Shown here piece by piece: positions 26,706 through 39,848 of a DNA stretch of 50,878 nt (its first letter is position 1; each line of letters opens with the position of its first letter). The translations under genes were made by a program, and so were the position numbers. Source of the stretch: Alterluteimonas quercicellularis (GTDB lineage Bacteria > Pseudomonadota > Gammaproteobacteria > Xanthomonadales > Xanthomonadaceae); NCBI RefSeq assembly GCF_021191635.1, contig NZ_JAIWPR010000050.1:1-50878 (forward strand), written 5' to 3'. The notes under the pieces are model-generated. The model was not told the DNA's origin, ran no database searches, and saw only the letters and a program-made list of their open reading frames with translations.

Positions 26706-26735
26706 TTGTCCGCAAAACCGGGCGACTGCTATACT
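26706..26735 (+). promoter_or_regulatory. sigma70 promoter of the atp operon
   Basis: TTGTCC (26706-26711) and TATACT (26730-26735) are 18 bp apart. TATACT matches the -10 consensus in five of six bases. The atpI start is about 60 bp downstream. Confidence 0.75.
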
Positions 26736-26796
26736 TTTGCGGCTCGGCGGGGCGGTTTTCGACGGCCGCCCCGGGCCATCGCTACAGGACCCTCAT

Positions 26797-27162
26797 GTGT
26801 TGACTTCCGTCGCTGCGGGTCGGCGGCTGGCGCAGCGCGCAATCGTCTGGCAGGCGGTCGCGGTGGCGCTGGTGGCCGTGGCGTTCCTCGCCAAGGGAAC
26901 GCCGTGGGCGCTGGCCGCGCTGGCCGGCGGGGGGGCGGTGGCGGTCGGCGGCTGGCTGTCGGGCGCGATCGCGCTGGGCGGCGGGGCCAACCCGGCCGCG
27001 GGCGCGCTGGCGCGCCTGCTGTTGGGGGTGCTGGCGAAGTGGGCGGTGGTGGCGTTCGCGCTGGGGCTGGCGATCGGTGCGGGCGGACTGCCCCCGGTCG
27101 CCGCGCTGGCGGGCGTCGTCGCGGCGCTGGTGACACAGATGCTGGCCATGGCCAGCCGTTGA
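26797..27162 (+). CDS. atpI: ATP synthase protein I
   Basis: This encodes 121 residues from a GTG start seven bases after AGGA; a TTG directly follows, and an out-of-frame ATG overlaps. Four hydrophobic helices alternate with short loops (VWQAVAVALVAVAFLAKGTP; LAALAGGGAVAVGGWLSGAI; LLGVLAKWAVVAFALGLAIG; LPPVAALAGVVAALVTQMLA). It is the first gene of the atp operon, as AtpI is in many bacteria, where it assists assembly of the c-ring or Mg2+ uptake. Confidence 0.82.
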   Translation: MLTSVAAGRRLAQRAIVWQAVAVALVAVAFLAKGTPWALAALAGGGAVAVGGWLSGAIALGGGANPAAGALARLLLGVLAKWAVVAFALGLAIGAGGLPPVAALAGVVAALVTQMLAMASR

Positions 27163-27187
27163 TCGACTCAAAGGCAGGAAACGGAAC

Positions 27188-28358
<1,171 letters not shown>

Positions 28359-28374
28359 GCGGAGCCGGTGCGCG

Positions 28375-28408
28375 GAACGCGGGCGGCCCGTGAGCGCCGC
28401 CCGCATTC
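28375..28408 (+). other. mRNA hairpin after atpE
   Basis: GCGGGCGGC (28379-28387) pairs perfectly with GCCGCCCGC (28396-28404) and is extended by GGAA/TTCC across one mismatch. It lies in the 110-bp atpE-atpF gap without a T run. A role in stabilising atpE mRNA, which needs high yield, is plausible. Confidence 0.65.
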
Positions 28409-28468
28409 CGGGATGACAGGCGGCATGCGCGGCATGCCCGGACCATCACGACAGGCAGTGGCACACCC

Positions 28469-28939
28469 ATGAACATCAATCTGACCCTGATCGCCCAGGC
28501 GCTGGCCTTCGCGGCCCTGATCTGGCTGATCGCGACCAAGGTCTGGCCGCCGTTGCTCAAGGCGATCGAGGAGCGGCAGCAGAAGATCGCCGAAGGCCTG
28601 GCCGCCGCCGACAACAGCCAGCGCGCGCTGGCCCAGGCGCAGGAACAGGTCAACGATGAGCTCAAGGCCGCCCGCACCAAGGCCAACGAGATCATCGAGC
28701 AGGCCCACCAGCGCGCCAACCAGATCGTCGAGCAGGCGCGCACCGAGGCCCAGACCGAAGCCGTGCGCCAGAAGGCGATCGTCGAGGCCGAGATCGAGGC
28801 GTCCGCCAACCGTGCCCGCGAGGACCTGCGCCGCCAGGTGTCCGCGCTCGCGGTGACCGGCGCCGAGAAGCTGCTGCGCCGCGAGATCGACGCCAGCGCC
28901 CACAAGGCCCTGCTCGACGAGCTGGCCGCGGAGATCTGA
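28469..28939 (+). CDS. atpF: ATP synthase Fo subunit b
   Basis: This encodes 156 residues, as in E. coli. A single N-terminal membrane helix ([20 protein letters not shown]) is followed by a long charged coiled coil. This is the peripheral stalk that holds F1 still against the rotor. The gene ends two bases before the atpH start. Confidence 0.96.
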   Translation: MNINLTLIAQALAFAALIWLIATKVWPPLLKAIEERQQKIAEGLAAADNSQRALAQAQEQVNDELKAARTKANEIIEQAHQRANQIVEQARTEAQTEAVRQKAIVEAEIEASANRAREDLRRQVSALAVTGAEKLLRREIDASAHKALLDELAAEI

Positions 28940-28941
28940 CC

Positions 28942-29484
28942 GTGAGCCACGAGATCACGCTCGCCCGTCCCTATGCCCGCGCCGCGTTCGGCATCGCCCG
29001 CGACGCGGACGCGTTCGCGGACTGGTCGGACGCGCTGGCGTTCTCCGCGCGCGTCGCGGCGGACCCGCAGGCGCGGCCGCTGCTGGCCCATCCCGCGCTC
29101 GGCGACGAGGACGCGGTCGCGCTGCTCGCCCCCGAGGGCGCGCAGGGCGAGGGCGCGCTCCGCGAGTTCGGCGACTTCCTCGCGCTGCTGGCCCGCAACG
29201 GCCGGCTGTCCCTGCTGCCGGAGATCGCCGGGCTCTACGAGGACCTGCGGGCCGAGGCCGAGCACGTCGTGCGCGCCACGGTGACCTCGGCCTCCGCGCT
29301 GCCGGAGACCGAGCTCGACGCGATCCGCGCCGCCCTCAAGCGCCGGTTCGGGCGCGAGGTGCACGTGGAGACCGCGGTGGACGAGGCGCTGATCGGCGGC
29401 GCGGTGATCAGCGCCGGCGACGTGGTCATCGACGGCTCGCTGCGCGGCAAGCTCGCCCGGCTGCAGAGTGCGTTAGCAAGCTGA
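28942..29484 (+). CDS. atpH: ATP synthase F1 subunit delta
   Basis: This encodes 180 residues from a GTG start two bases after atpF. The N-terminal six-helix domain starts ITLARPYARAAFGIARDADA, and the C-terminal motif (LIGGAVISAGDVVIDGSLRG) is diagnostic. Delta links subunit b to the top of F1. Confidence 0.95.
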   Translation: MSHEITLARPYARAAFGIARDADAFADWSDALAFSARVAADPQARPLLAHPALGDEDAVALLAPEGAQGEGALREFGDFLALLARNGRLSLLPEIAGLYEDLRAEAEHVVRATVTSASALPETELDAIRAALKRRFGREVHVETAVDEALIGGAVISAGDVVIDGSLRGKLARLQSALAS

Positions 29485-29628
29485 CGCGGGATTCGGGATT
29501 CGGGATTGGGGATTCGCAACAGCAGACGCAACCGCTTAGACGAACCCCCAGTCCGAACCCCCGATCCCGAAATCGAAAAGAACCCCGTGCGTCGCCCGTA
29601 GGCGGCACACGACACAGGAACCGAGACC
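29485..29628. repeat. GGGATTC-type inverted element in atpH-atpA gap
   Basis: Three tandem GGGATTC-like units (29488-29516) face an inverted set rich in CGAACCCCC and GATCCCGAAATC (29541-29574). It occupies almost the whole 144-bp gap. Confidence 0.8.
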
Positions 29629-31179
<1,551 letters not shown>

Positions 31180-31189
31180 GCCCGCGGGA

Positions 31190-31305
31190 ATAGAGAATCG
31201 GGAATCGGGAATCGAAAGAGCGGGGTTTCGCGAACGGAGAATTGAGGATCGAGGTCAGGGCAGCTTGCTTCTGACGATTCCCCATTCCCCATTCCCGATT
31301 CCCGG
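31190..31305. repeat. GGGAATC-type inverted element in atpA-atpG gap
   Basis: The left arm has AGAATCGGGAATCGGGAATC (31194 onward) and the right arm CGATTCCCCATTCCCCATTC (31275 onward). The central part includes AAAGAGCGGGGTTTCGCG, shared in variant form with the copy before atpC. Confidence 0.82.
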
Positions 31306-31320
31306 CTCGCGGAGCGAGCA

Positions 31321-32184
31321 ATGGCCGGCGGCAGAGAAATCAAGAGCAAGATCAAGAGCGTGCAGAACACCCGCAAGGTGACGCGCGCGCTCGAAATGGT
31401 CTCGGCTTCCAAGATCCGCAAGGCGCAGGACCGGATGAAGGCCTCGCGCCCGTACGCGCGGGCGATGAAGCAGCTGATCGGCCACCTCGCGCAGGCGAAT
31501 TCGGAGTTCCAGCACCCGTACCTGGTCGAGCGCGAGAACCCGCGCCGGGTCGGCTACGTCATCGTCTCGTCGGACCGCGGCCTGGCCGGCGGTCTCAACA
31601 ACAACCTGTTCCGCAAGCTGCTGGGCGAGATCCGGCAGTGGCAGGAGCGGGGCGTCGAGGTCGACGTGGTCACCATCGGCCAGAAGGCCACGGTGTTCTT
31701 CCGCCGCCTCAAGGTGCAGATGCTGGCCAGCGTGACCCACCTGGGCGACACCCCCGAGGTGGAGCAGCTGATCGGCGTGATCAAGGTCATGCTCGACGCC
31801 TACACCGGCGGCTCGCTGGACCGCGTGTTCCTGGCCTACAACGACTTCGTCAACACCATGACCCAGCGCGCGGCGTTCGACCAGCTGCTGCCGCTGCCGG
31901 CCGCCGACGAGACCATCGTCAAGCACGACTGGGACTACCTGTACGAGCCGGACCCGGAGACGGTGCTGGAGCACGTGCTGACCCGCTACATCGAGTCGCT
32001 GGTGTACCAGGCGGTGATGGAGAACGTGGCCTCGGAGCACGCGGCGCGCATGGTGGCGATGAAGGCCGCCAGCGACAACGCGACCAAGCTGATCGACACC
32101 CTGAACCTGGTCTACAACAAGGCCCGCCAGGCCGCGATCACGCAGGAAATCTCCGAGATCGTCGGCGGGGCGGCGGCAGTTTAG
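31321..32184 (+). CDS. atpG: ATP synthase F1 subunit gamma
   Basis: This encodes 287 residues. The N-terminal helix [20 protein letters not shown] and the C-terminal helix [19 protein letters not shown] form the central coiled-coil shaft; [17 protein letters not shown] is the conserved Rossmann-like portion. Gamma rotates inside the alpha-beta ring and couples it to the c-ring. Confidence 0.97.
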   Translation: MAGGREIKSKIKSVQNTRKVTRALEMVSASKIRKAQDRMKASRPYARAMKQLIGHLAQANSEFQHPYLVERENPRRVGYVIVSSDRGLAGGLNNNLFRKLLGEIRQWQERGVEVDVVTIGQKATVFFRRLKVQMLASVTHLGDTPEVEQLIGVIKVMLDAYTGGSLDRVFLAYNDFVNTMTQRAAFDQLLPLPAADETIVKHDWDYLYEPDPETVLEHVLTRYIESLVYQAVMENVASEHAARMVAMKAASDNATKLIDTLNLVYNKARQAAITQEISEIVGGAAAV

Positions 32185-32185
32185 A

Positions 32186-32278
32186 GCCGGGATTCGAGAA
32201 TCGGGATTCGGGACTGGCAAGGGCAGCGAACCGCGCTTTTCCAACTCCCCAATCCCGACTCCCCAATCCCGAAATCCC
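32186..32278. repeat. GGGATTC-type inverted element in atpG-atpD gap
   Basis: Left arm GCCGGGATTCGAGAATCGGG (32186 onward); right arm CCCCAATCCCGACTCCCCAA (32247 onward). It belongs to the same family as the other three atp gaps. Confidence 0.8.
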
Positions 32279-32289
32279 AGGGGCGATGA

Positions 32290-33729
<1,440 letters not shown>

Positions 33730-33740
33730 GCGGCGATCTT

Positions 33741-33860
33741 CGGGAATCGAGAGTCGGGAATCGGGAATCGTAAAGGCGGGGTTGTCGGGAAACGAGGCAA
33801 TGCGGATGGACCGGGCGGAACACGCTTTTTCCATTCCCCATTCCCGATTCCCCATTCCCG
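33741..33860. repeat. GGGAATC-type inverted element in atpD-atpC gap
   Basis: Left arm CGGGAATCGAGAGTCGGGAA (33741 onward); right arm CCATTCCCCATTCCCGATTC (33831 onward). The central part has AAAGGCGGGGTTGTCGGG. Confidence 0.82.
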
Positions 33861-33880
33861 TCTCGCATAGCGAGGAAACC

Positions 33881-34303
33881 ATGACCACCATCCGTTGCGA
33901 CATCGTCAGTGCCGAGGCCGAGATCTTCCATGGCGAGGCCACCCTGGTCGTGGCGACCGGCGAGGTCGGCGAGCTCGGCATCGCGCCGCGCCACGCGCCG
34001 CTGATCACCCGTCTGAAGCCGGGCAAGGTCGTGGTCACCCAGCCCAACGGCGAGAAGCTGGACTTCGCCATCGGCGGCGGCATCCTCGAGGTGCAGCCGC
34101 AGGTGGTGACCATCCTCGCCGACACCGCGGTGCGCGCCGACGACATCGACGAGGCGGCGGTGAAGAAGGCGAAGGAGGAGGCCGAGCGCGTCCTCGCCGG
34201 CCGCGGCGAGGCGATGGAGATCGCCGAGGCGCAGCAGAAGCTGGCCGAGGTCACGGCGCAGCTGCAGGCGCTCGAGCGCCTGCGCAAGAACCTCAAGCAC
34301 TAG
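33881..34303 (+). CDS. atpC: ATP synthase F1 subunit epsilon
   Basis: This encodes 140 residues. An N-terminal ten-strand beta sandwich ([20 protein letters not shown], then [19 protein letters not shown]) is followed by the two-helix C-terminal hairpin that can inhibit ATPase activity. The ATG at 33881 follows GAGG; the upstream in-frame extension reads through the repeat element and was rejected. Confidence 0.96.
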   Translation: MTTIRCDIVSAEAEIFHGEATLVVATGEVGELGIAPRHAPLITRLKPGKVVVTQPNGEKLDFAIGGGILEVQPQVVTILADTAVRADDIDEAAVKKAKEEAERVLAGRGEAMEIAEAQQKLAEVTAQLQALERLRKNLKH

Positions 34304-34331
34304 GCGCCTTCGGTCCGAAGGCTCCGAACCG

Positions 34332-34358
34332 ACGACGCCGGCCCAGTGCCGGCGTCGT
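34332..34358 (+). terminator. probable terminator of the atp operon
   Basis: ACGACGCCGGC and its complement form an 11-bp stem with a five-base loop 29 bp after atpC. No T run follows, so termination strength is uncertain. Confidence 0.55.
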
Positions 34359-34384
34359 GCGTCATGGGGCGCTCAGAGCATCCC

Positions 34385-34459
34385 GTAGGAGCGCGCTTGC
34401 GCGCGACGCTCCTTCCATCCGGCGCCGCGACAACGCATCGCGCGCGAGCGCGCTCCTAC
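34385..34459. repeat. inverted pair of REP-like elements
   Basis: A plus copy with one change (34385-34406) and an intact minus copy (34438-34459) lie between atpC and the convergent xre gene. The minus copy holds the xre stop (34456-34458). Confidence 0.85.
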
Positions 34460-35268
34460 GACGGTTCGTCGTCCGTCGCGGTCTCGAAGTACACGATCAT
34501 GCGCAGGTGGCGATGCGCGTCCACGGTCAGCAGCTCGTGGGCGAAGCGCCGCCGCCGGCCCTGCGGGTCCTCGACGGTGCCGATGCCGCGGCGATGGCCG
34601 GAGATCGCGGGCGGCGCGGCCCACCAGCGCCGGAACTGCGGCGAGAGCGCCTGCAGCGCCTCGATCAGCGCGCGCATGCCGGGGTCGTCCGGCGCCACCG
34701 CGAGGTCGCAGCGGAAGTGCGAGAGCAGGCGGGGCGCGTCCTCCTCCCAGTCGGGCAGGCGCCGGCGCAGCGCCGGGTCGGCGAACACCATGCGCAGCAG
34801 GTTGCGCGCCTCACGCTCGCGGCCGGCGAAACCGAACAGCGCGTCGGCCGCGGCGTTCCAGGCCACGGCGTCCCAGCGCAGGTTGATGACGTAGGCCGGC
34901 CGCGCCAGTTCGTCCAGCAGCTGCTGCACGCGCGGGGCGACCTCCGGCCAGTGGTAGGCCTCGGGCGGCGGCGGCCGTCGGTGGGCCAGCAGGAACAGGT
35001 GGCCGCATTCGTCGTCGTCCAGCCGCAGCGCCTTGGCCACCCGCAGCAGGAAGTCCTCGGACACGCCGATGTCGCGGCCCTGCTCGAACCACGTGTACCA
35101 GGTGAGGCCCACCCCGGCGAGCGCGGCCACTTCCTCGCGGCGCAGCCCGAGCGTGCGCCGCCGGCCGCCGGCGGGCAGGCCCGCGTCGGCCGGCCGCAGC
35201 CGGCGCCGGTGCTGCTGCAGGAAGGCCGCCAGCTCGGGGCGCCTGCGGGCGAGGTGGCGCGGGTCCAT
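34456..35268 (-). CDS. XRE-family regulator with MmyB-like ligand domain
   Basis: This encodes 270 residues from ATG 35268. The N-terminal HTH (ELAAFLQQHRRRLRPADAGL, then LRREEVAALAGVGLTWYTWF) is followed by the MmyB-type domain (AYVINLRWDAVAWNAAADAL then FGFAGREREARNLLRMVFAD), the pattern of fatty-acid-binding transcription factors of actinobacteria and proteobacteria. A GTG at 35301 is also in frame but would lie at or before the likely transcription start. It is divergent from an MFS pump and probably controls it. Confidence 0.85.
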   Translation of the reverse strand: MDPRHLARRRPELAAFLQQHRRRLRPADAGLPAGGRRRTLGLRREEVAALAGVGLTWYTWFEQGRDIGVSEDFLLRVAKALRLDDDECGHLFLLAHRRPPPPEAYHWPEVAPRVQQLLDELARPAYVINLRWDAVAWNAAADALFGFAGREREARNLLRMVFADPALRRRLPDWEEDAPRLLSHFRCDLAVAPDDPGMRALIEALQALSPQFRRWWAAPPAISGHRRGIGTVEDPQGRRRRFAHELLTVDAHRHLRMIVYFETATDDEPS

Positions 35269-35287
35269 CGAGGGAGGAAGTCCTGCT

Positions 35288-35311
35288 AACGGGATAAACA
35301 CCAGAATTGTA
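35288..35311. promoter_or_regulatory. candidate promoter/operator between xre and the MFS pump
   Basis: On the minus strand TACAAT (35311-35306) suits a -10 box with transcription starting near 35299 and leaving a short leader before the ATG at 35268. The surrounding stretch GGGATAAACACC...GTACCC is imperfectly palindromic and is the only AT-rich patch of the gap. The -35 match is weak. Confidence 0.4.
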
Positions 35312-35363
35312 CCCGGATGTAGCGGCGGACAGACTGCGTTCCCGCCCTGACGAGTCCGCCCGG

Positions 35364-36917
35364 ATGCCGAGCCGTCCCTTCCCCCCGCCGTGCCCCGGCG
35401 CCCGTGCCTGGGCCGGCCTCGCGGTGCTGGCCCTGCCCACGCTGTTGCTCGGGCTCGACGTCACCCTGCTGTACCTGGCGATGCCGGCGCTGGCCGCGGA
35501 CCTGCGGCCCAGCAGCACCCAGGCGCTGTGGATCATGGACGCCTACGGTTTCATGATCGCGGGCCTGCTGGTCACCATGGGCACGCTGGGCGACCGGGTC
35601 GGGCGGCGCCGGCTGCTGACGATCGGCACCGCGGCGTTCGGCGCGGCCTCGGTGGCGGCCGCGTTCGCCCCCACCGCGGAGGCGCTCATCGCCGCCCGCG
35701 CCGCGCTCGGCGCGGCCGGCGCCACGCTGATGCCCTCGACGCTGGCGCTGATCGGCCAGCTGTTCCCGGACCCGCGCCGGCGCGCGCTGGCGATCGGCAT
35801 CTGGGCCACGATGTTCGCGCTCGGCATGGCGGCCGGGCCGCTGGTCGGCGGCGCGCTGCTGGCGCGGTACGACTGGGGCGCGGCGTTCCTGGTCGCGGTG
35901 CCGGTGACGGCGCTGGTACTGGCGACCGCGCCCTGGCTGCTGCCCGAGCATCGCGAGCCGCGGGCCGGGCGCCTCGATCCGGCCAGCGTCGCGCTGTCGC
36001 TGGCGGCGGTGCTGGCCGCGATCCACGGCCTGAAGGAACTCGCCCGGCAGGGCCCGGCGTTGGCACCGCTGCTGTGGCTGGCGGCGGGCGCGGCGGCCGC
36101 TGCGCTGTTCGTGCGTCGCCAGCGCCGGCTGGCGCATCCGCTGCTGGACCTGGGCCTGTTCTCTAACCGCGCGCTCTCCGCCGCGCTCGTGGTGCTGCTG
36201 TTCGGGCTGGTCGCGGTGGCCGGGGCGATGCTGGCGGTCAGCCAGTACCTGCAACTGGTGGCCGGGCTGTCGCCGCTGGCGGCGGGCGCGTGGATGGGGC
36301 CGCCGGCGCTGGCGATGGTCTGCGCCGGCATTGCGGCGCCGCTGCTGGCGCGCCGCGTGCGCCCCGGCCGGGTGGTCGCCGGCGCCCTGCTGCTGTCGGC
36401 GGCCGGGGGCGCGCTACTGGCCGGCATGGACGCGGGGTCGGGGCTCGCCTCCGCGGTGGGCGGCTTCGCCCTGGTCTACCTGGGCCTGGGCGCCATCGCG
36501 GCGCTGGGCACGGACCTGGTGGTCGGCGCCGCGCCGCCGGCGCGTGCCGGCGCGGCGGCCGCGCTGTCGGAGACCGCGCAGGAGCTCGGCGTCGCGCTCG
36601 GCGTGGCCCTGCTGGGCAGCCTCGCCACGGCGATCTACCGGGGGCGCCTGGCGGCCACGCTGCCGCCCGGCCTGCCCGCGGACGCGCGCCGTGCGCTCGA
36701 CGACGGCCTGTGGACGGCCGCGGCCTTCGCCGAACGGCTGCCGCCCGGGGCGCTGGCGCAGGCCCGCGAGGCCTTCATGGCCGGCTTCCAGGCCACCGGC
36801 GCGGTCTGCGCGGCGATGGGGCTGGGGCTGGCCGCGCTGGCGGCGGTGTCGCTGCGGCACGTCGGCGCGATCGGCGGGCCGGAAGCCGCGGACGCGCCCG
36901 CCGCCTGCCGCGCATAG
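35364..36917 (+). CDS. MFS drug efflux pump, DHA2 family (14 TM)
   Basis: This encodes 517 residues. The length and helix count fit DHA2 (QacA/SmvA/EmrB) pumps. LGLDVTLLYLAMPALAADL is motif D1, GDRVGRRRLLTIGT motif A, and a motif-C-like GLVGGALLARYDWGAAF stretch is present in variant form (MAAGPLVGGALLARYDWGAA). The ATG at 35364 was chosen over a TTG at 35307. It is divergent from an XRE/MmyB regulator. Confidence 0.87.
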   Translation: MPSRPFPPPCPGARAWAGLAVLALPTLLLGLDVTLLYLAMPALAADLRPSSTQALWIMDAYGFMIAGLLVTMGTLGDRVGRRRLLTIGTAAFGAASVAAAFAPTAEALIAARAALGAAGATLMPSTLALIGQLFPDPRRRALAIGIWATMFALGMAAGPLVGGALLARYDWGAAFLVAVPVTALVLATAPWLLPEHREPRAGRLDPASVALSLAAVLAAIHGLKELARQGPALAPLLWLAAGAAAAALFVRRQRRLAHPLLDLGLFSNRALSAALVVLLFGLVAVAGAMLAVSQYLQLVAGLSPLAAGAWMGPPALAMVCAGIAAPLLARRVRPGRVVAGALLLSAAGGALLAGMDAGSGLASAVGGFALVYLGLGAIAALGTDLVVGAAPPARAGAAAALSETAQELGVALGVALLGSLATAIYRGRLAATLPPGLPADARRALDDGLWTAAAFAERLPPGALAQAREAFMAGFQATGAVCAAMGLGLAALAAVSLRHVGAIGGPEAADAPAACRA

Positions 36918-36933
36918 TGCGGCAGGCGGCGGG

Positions 36934-37320
36934 TCAGCGCTTCTTGTAGACCCACTGGCGCGAGATCACGAAGCCGACCACGCCCAGCGCGACCTCGATC
37001 AGCGGCTTGGCCAACCAGGCCCACTGCAGGCCGAGATAGTCGTCGACGTGGCCGATCGCCCAGGTGCTGACCACGGTGGTCGCCAGCCACATCATCAGGA
37101 AGCGCTGCAGCTGCACGCGGCCGACCGTGGTCTCCTCGCCGGCGAAGGTGAAGCGGCCGTTCATCCAGAAGCCGCACAGCGCGCCGCAGATGCGGCCGAT
37201 GATGTTGGCCTGCCGCACCGGCAGCCCGGCGTGGCTGAGCGCGACCATGACCGCCCAGTCCAGCAGCCATTGCAGGCCGCCGATGACCAGATAGCTGCGC
37301 GATTGGCGGACGAGGCTCAA
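36934..37320 (-). CDS. GtrA-family membrane protein
   Basis: This encodes 128 residues with four membrane helices. The N-terminus (YLVIGGLQWLLDWAVMVAL) and the C-terminus ending ISRQWVYKKR are characteristic of GtrA proteins, which help move lipid-linked sugars in cell-surface glycosylation. The only long start is a TTG at 37320 without a good Shine-Dalgarno, so the exact N-terminus is uncertain. It ends convergently 16 bp from the MFS gene. Confidence 0.8.
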   Translation of the reverse strand: MSLVRQSRSYLVIGGLQWLLDWAVMVALSHAGLPVRQANIIGRICGALCGFWMNGRFTFAGEETTVGRVQLQRFLMMWLATTVVSTWAIGHVDDYLGLQWAWLAKPLIEVALGVVGFVISRQWVYKKR

Positions 37321-37350
37321 GGCGAGGGGGCGTGGCCGCCGGGGGGAAGG

Positions 37351-37381
37351 GTGAAATGCTACCAGCGCCCCCCGTTAGAAT
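37351..37381 (+). promoter_or_regulatory. candidate glmU promoter
   Basis: TAGAAT (37376-37381) lies 28 bp before the glmU ATG. The best -35 is GTGAAA (37351-37356) at a long 19-bp spacing. Confidence 0.4.
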
Positions 37382-37408
37382 TTCGCGATCCACCCCTGCG
37401 AGCCCCCC

Positions 37409-38779
37409 ATGAGCGTCCCCCTCCACGTCGTCATCCTGGCCGCCGGCGAAGGCAAGCGGATGTGCTCCTCCCTGCCCAAGGTGCTGCAGCGGATCGCCGG
37501 CCGGCCGATGCTGGCGCACGTGATCGACACCGCGCGGCGGCTCTCGCCCGAGGCGATCCACGTGGTCTACGGCCACGGCGGCGAGCAGGTGCGCGAGGCC
37601 TTCGCCGGCGAGCCCGGCCTGGTCTGGGCCGAGCAGCGCGAGCGGCTGGGCACCGGGCACGCGGTGCGCCAGGCGCTGGCCGAGGTGCCCGACGGCACCG
37701 AGACGCTGGTCCTCTACGGCGACGTGCCGCTGATCACCGACGCCACCCTGCGCCGGCTGCTGGCCGGCGAGCGCCAGGCGCGGCTGGCGGTGCTGGTGGC
37801 CGAGCTGGAGGACCCCGCCGGCTACGGCCGGATCGTGCGCGACTCCGAAGGGCGCGTGGCCGCGGTGGTGGAGCACAAGGAGGCGGACGAGGAGCAGCGC
37901 CGCATCCGCCTGGTCAACACCGGGATCGTCGCCGCCGACTCCACCGCGCTCAAGCGCTGGCTGTCGCGCGTGACCCGCGACAACGCGCAGGGCGAGTACT
38001 ACCTGACCGACATCTTCGCGCTGGCCGCCGAGGAGTACACGGCCGCGGAGATCGTGGCCGTCGACGACCCGGTCGAGGCCGAGGGCGCCAACGATCCCTG
38101 GCAGCTGGCGCAGCTCGAGCGCGCCTGGCAGCGGCGCGCGGTGCGGGCGCTGTGCGCGCAGGGCGCGCGCTTCGCCGATCCGGCGCGGGTGGACATCCGC
38201 GGCGAGGTGATCGTCGGCCCCGACGTGGAGTTCGACGTCGACGTGGTGCTGGAAGGGCGGGTCGCGCTGGGCGAGGGCGTGCGCATCGGGCCGTTCTGCC
38301 GGCTGAAGGACGTCGGCCTGGGCGAGGGCACCGAGGTGCGCTCGCACTGCGACCTGGAGGGCGTGCGCGCCGAGGGCGCGGTGACCATCGGCCCGTTCGC
38401 CCGCCTGCGCCCGGGCACCGTGCTCGCCGACGGCGCCCACATCGGCAACTTCGTCGAGACCAAGAACACCCGCGTCGGCGTGGCCAGCAAGGCCAACCAC
38501 CTGACCTACCTCGGCGACGCCGAGGTCGGCGCCGGGGTCAACGTCGGCGCCGGCACCATCACCTGCAACTACGACGGCGCCAACAAGTCGCGCACGGTGA
38601 TCGGCGACAACGCCTTCATCGGCTCCAACGCCTCGCTGGTGGCGCCGGTGACCATCGGCGCCGGCGCCACCACCGGCGCCGGCTCGGTCATCACCGTCGA
38701 CGTGCCGGAAGGCAAGCTGGCGGTGGCGCGGGCGCGGCAGACGGTCATCGATGGCTGGACGCGGCCGAAGAAGCGCTGA
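37409..38779 (+). CDS. glmU: bifunctional GlcNAc-1-P uridyltransferase / GlcN-1-P acetyltransferase
   Basis: This encodes 456 residues, the normal length. The N-terminal uridyltransferase signature is [27 protein letters not shown] and EYYLTDIF mark the active site. From about residue 250 the left-handed beta-helix repeats ([20 protein letters not shown]) lead to the acetyltransferase site ([20 protein letters not shown]). It makes UDP-GlcNAc for peptidoglycan and LPS. In related genomes it commonly follows atpC; here three other genes intervene. Confidence 0.97.
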   Translation: MSVPLHVVILAAGEGKRMCSSLPKVLQRIAGRPMLAHVIDTARRLSPEAIHVVYGHGGEQVREAFAGEPGLVWAEQRERLGTGHAVRQALAEVPDGTETLVLYGDVPLITDATLRRLLAGERQARLAVLVAELEDPAGYGRIVRDSEGRVAAVVEHKEADEEQRRIRLVNTGIVAADSTALKRWLSRVTRDNAQGEYYLTDIFALAAEEYTAAEIVAVDDPVEAEGANDPWQLAQLERAWQRRAVRALCAQGARFADPARVDIRGEVIVGPDVEFDVDVVLEGRVALGEGVRIGPFCRLKDVGLGEGTEVRSHCDLEGVRAEGAVTIGPFARLRPGTVLADGAHIGNFVETKNTRVGVASKANHLTYLGDAEVGAGVNVGAGTITCNYDGANKSRTVIGDNAFIGSNASLVAPVTIGAGATTGAGSVITVDVPEGKLAVARARQTVIDGWTRPKKR

Positions 38780-38845
38780 CCGCGCGCGGATGCGGCGCGC
38801 ACGCGGCCCGGCAACGCGCGGCCCGGAGCGGCAGGACCGTGATCC

Positions 38846-38911
38846 GTAGGAGCGCGCTCGCGCGCGACAAAGGCCGCGGCAAGTCCCGGCCGCGCGCAAG
38901 CGCGCTCCTAC
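38846..38911. repeat. inverted pair of REP-like elements
   Basis: An intact plus copy (38846-38867) and a minus copy with one change (38890-38911) lie between convergent glmU and the secreted-protein gene. A further weak copy at 38937-38954 covers the stop codon at 38951. Confidence 0.82.
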
Positions 38912-38950
38912 AGGAATGGCGTGTCGGGACGTGGTGTCGCGGGCGCGCGC

Positions 38951-39835
38951 CTACGGCGGCGGCAGCCGGCGGTAGCGGCCGTCGGCGGCCGACCAGCGCC
39001 AGCGCTGGCCGCCGCCGCGCGCGCCGCGCTCGCGCAGGCGCAGGTCGTGGCGGCCGTCGTGGCGCGCCGGCTCGACGATCAGCACGCGCGCCCATTCCTC
39101 GATGTCGTGCTGGCGGGTGCCGTCCTCGTTCCAGTCCCCGGCGATGTCGCGGTACAGCGACATCGGGGCGGCGAATACCGGCACCAGCGCGTCGCCGCGC
39201 AGCTCGAACAGGTACAGCGCGGAGAACGACGCGCCGCCGCCGGAGTAGCCGTCGGACCAGCCGCCGCGCAGGCCGAACGCGGGCGGGCCGTCGCCCAGCC
39301 GGTACGGCGCCAGGTCGAAGCGTTCCCAGCGCTGCGGCAGCGCGTACGGATCGTCCCCGATCGCCTGCGGAGCGTCGCCGTCCCATGCCATCGGCGGCCA
39401 CCCATCGCCGCCTTCGAGCGCCAGGCGCGCGACCACGCGCGGCGGGCCGGGGTCGATGCGCAGCACCGCCAGCGCCGCCTGCGACGACCAGGCGTCGCAT
39501 TCCGGCTCCGCCTCCGCCGGGGCCGGCCCGTCGCCGATGCAGGCGAGGGCGACCGCGTGCCCGGGATGCTGCGCCCACGGGCGAGCGCCCACCAGGCGCG
39601 CGCGCGCCGGGTCGACGCCGGGCCAGAGCACGTCGAGCAGCGCCGCGCGGTCCAGGCCGTCGGGCAGGCGCGTGCCCAGGTGGTCGGGGGCGGGCCGTCC
39701 CTCCATCTGCGTCGCCCAGACCTCGCGGCCCTCGGGCGTGGCGAGCGTGGCGGGGATCTCGTCGAGCGAGCGCACGCGCTGCTGCGCCTGGCAGGGCAGG
39801 GCGAGCGCGCAGGCGAGCAGGAGCAGGAGGCGCAT
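38951..39835 (-). CDS. secreted protein of unknown function
   Basis: This encodes 294 residues with a short signal peptide (MRLLLLLACALALPCQAQ). The mature protein is acidic, Trp-rich and lacks membrane segments. Notable stretches are WGDGDAP-like turns and GLRGGWSDGYSGGGASFSAL. Near the end, YLFELRGDALVPVFAAPMSL and RDIAGDWNEDGTRQHDIEEW look like a beta-propeller or FG-GAP-like reading of stored values, as in periplasmic PA3056-type proteins. The stated fold is a guess. It starts 13 bp after the histidine kinase stop and could be the last gene of the long operon. Confidence 0.65.
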   Translation of the reverse strand: MRLLLLLACALALPCQAQQRVRSLDEIPATLATPEGREVWATQMEGRPAPDHLGTRLPDGLDRAALLDVLWPGVDPARARLVGARPWAQHPGHAVALACIGDGPAPAEAEPECDAWSSQAALAVLRIDPGPPRVVARLALEGGDGWPPMAWDGDAPQAIGDDPYALPQRWERFDLAPYRLGDGPPAFGLRGGWSDGYSGGGASFSALYLFELRGDALVPVFAAPMSLYRDIAGDWNEDGTRQHDIEEWARVLIVEPARHDGRHDLRLRERGARGGGQRWRWSAADGRYRRLPPP

Positions 39836-39848
39836 GGCGGCGGTCTCG

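Larger units (their letters stand above)
26319..26796. other. divergent intergenic region upstream of the atp operon
   Basis: About 480 bp between the divergent barrel-protein gene and atpI. It holds a terminator-like hairpin (26523-26546) that ends no annotated gene, and the atp promoter (26706-26735). Open frames here are Arg/Pro low-complexity; I see no convincing protein. Confidence 0.6.
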
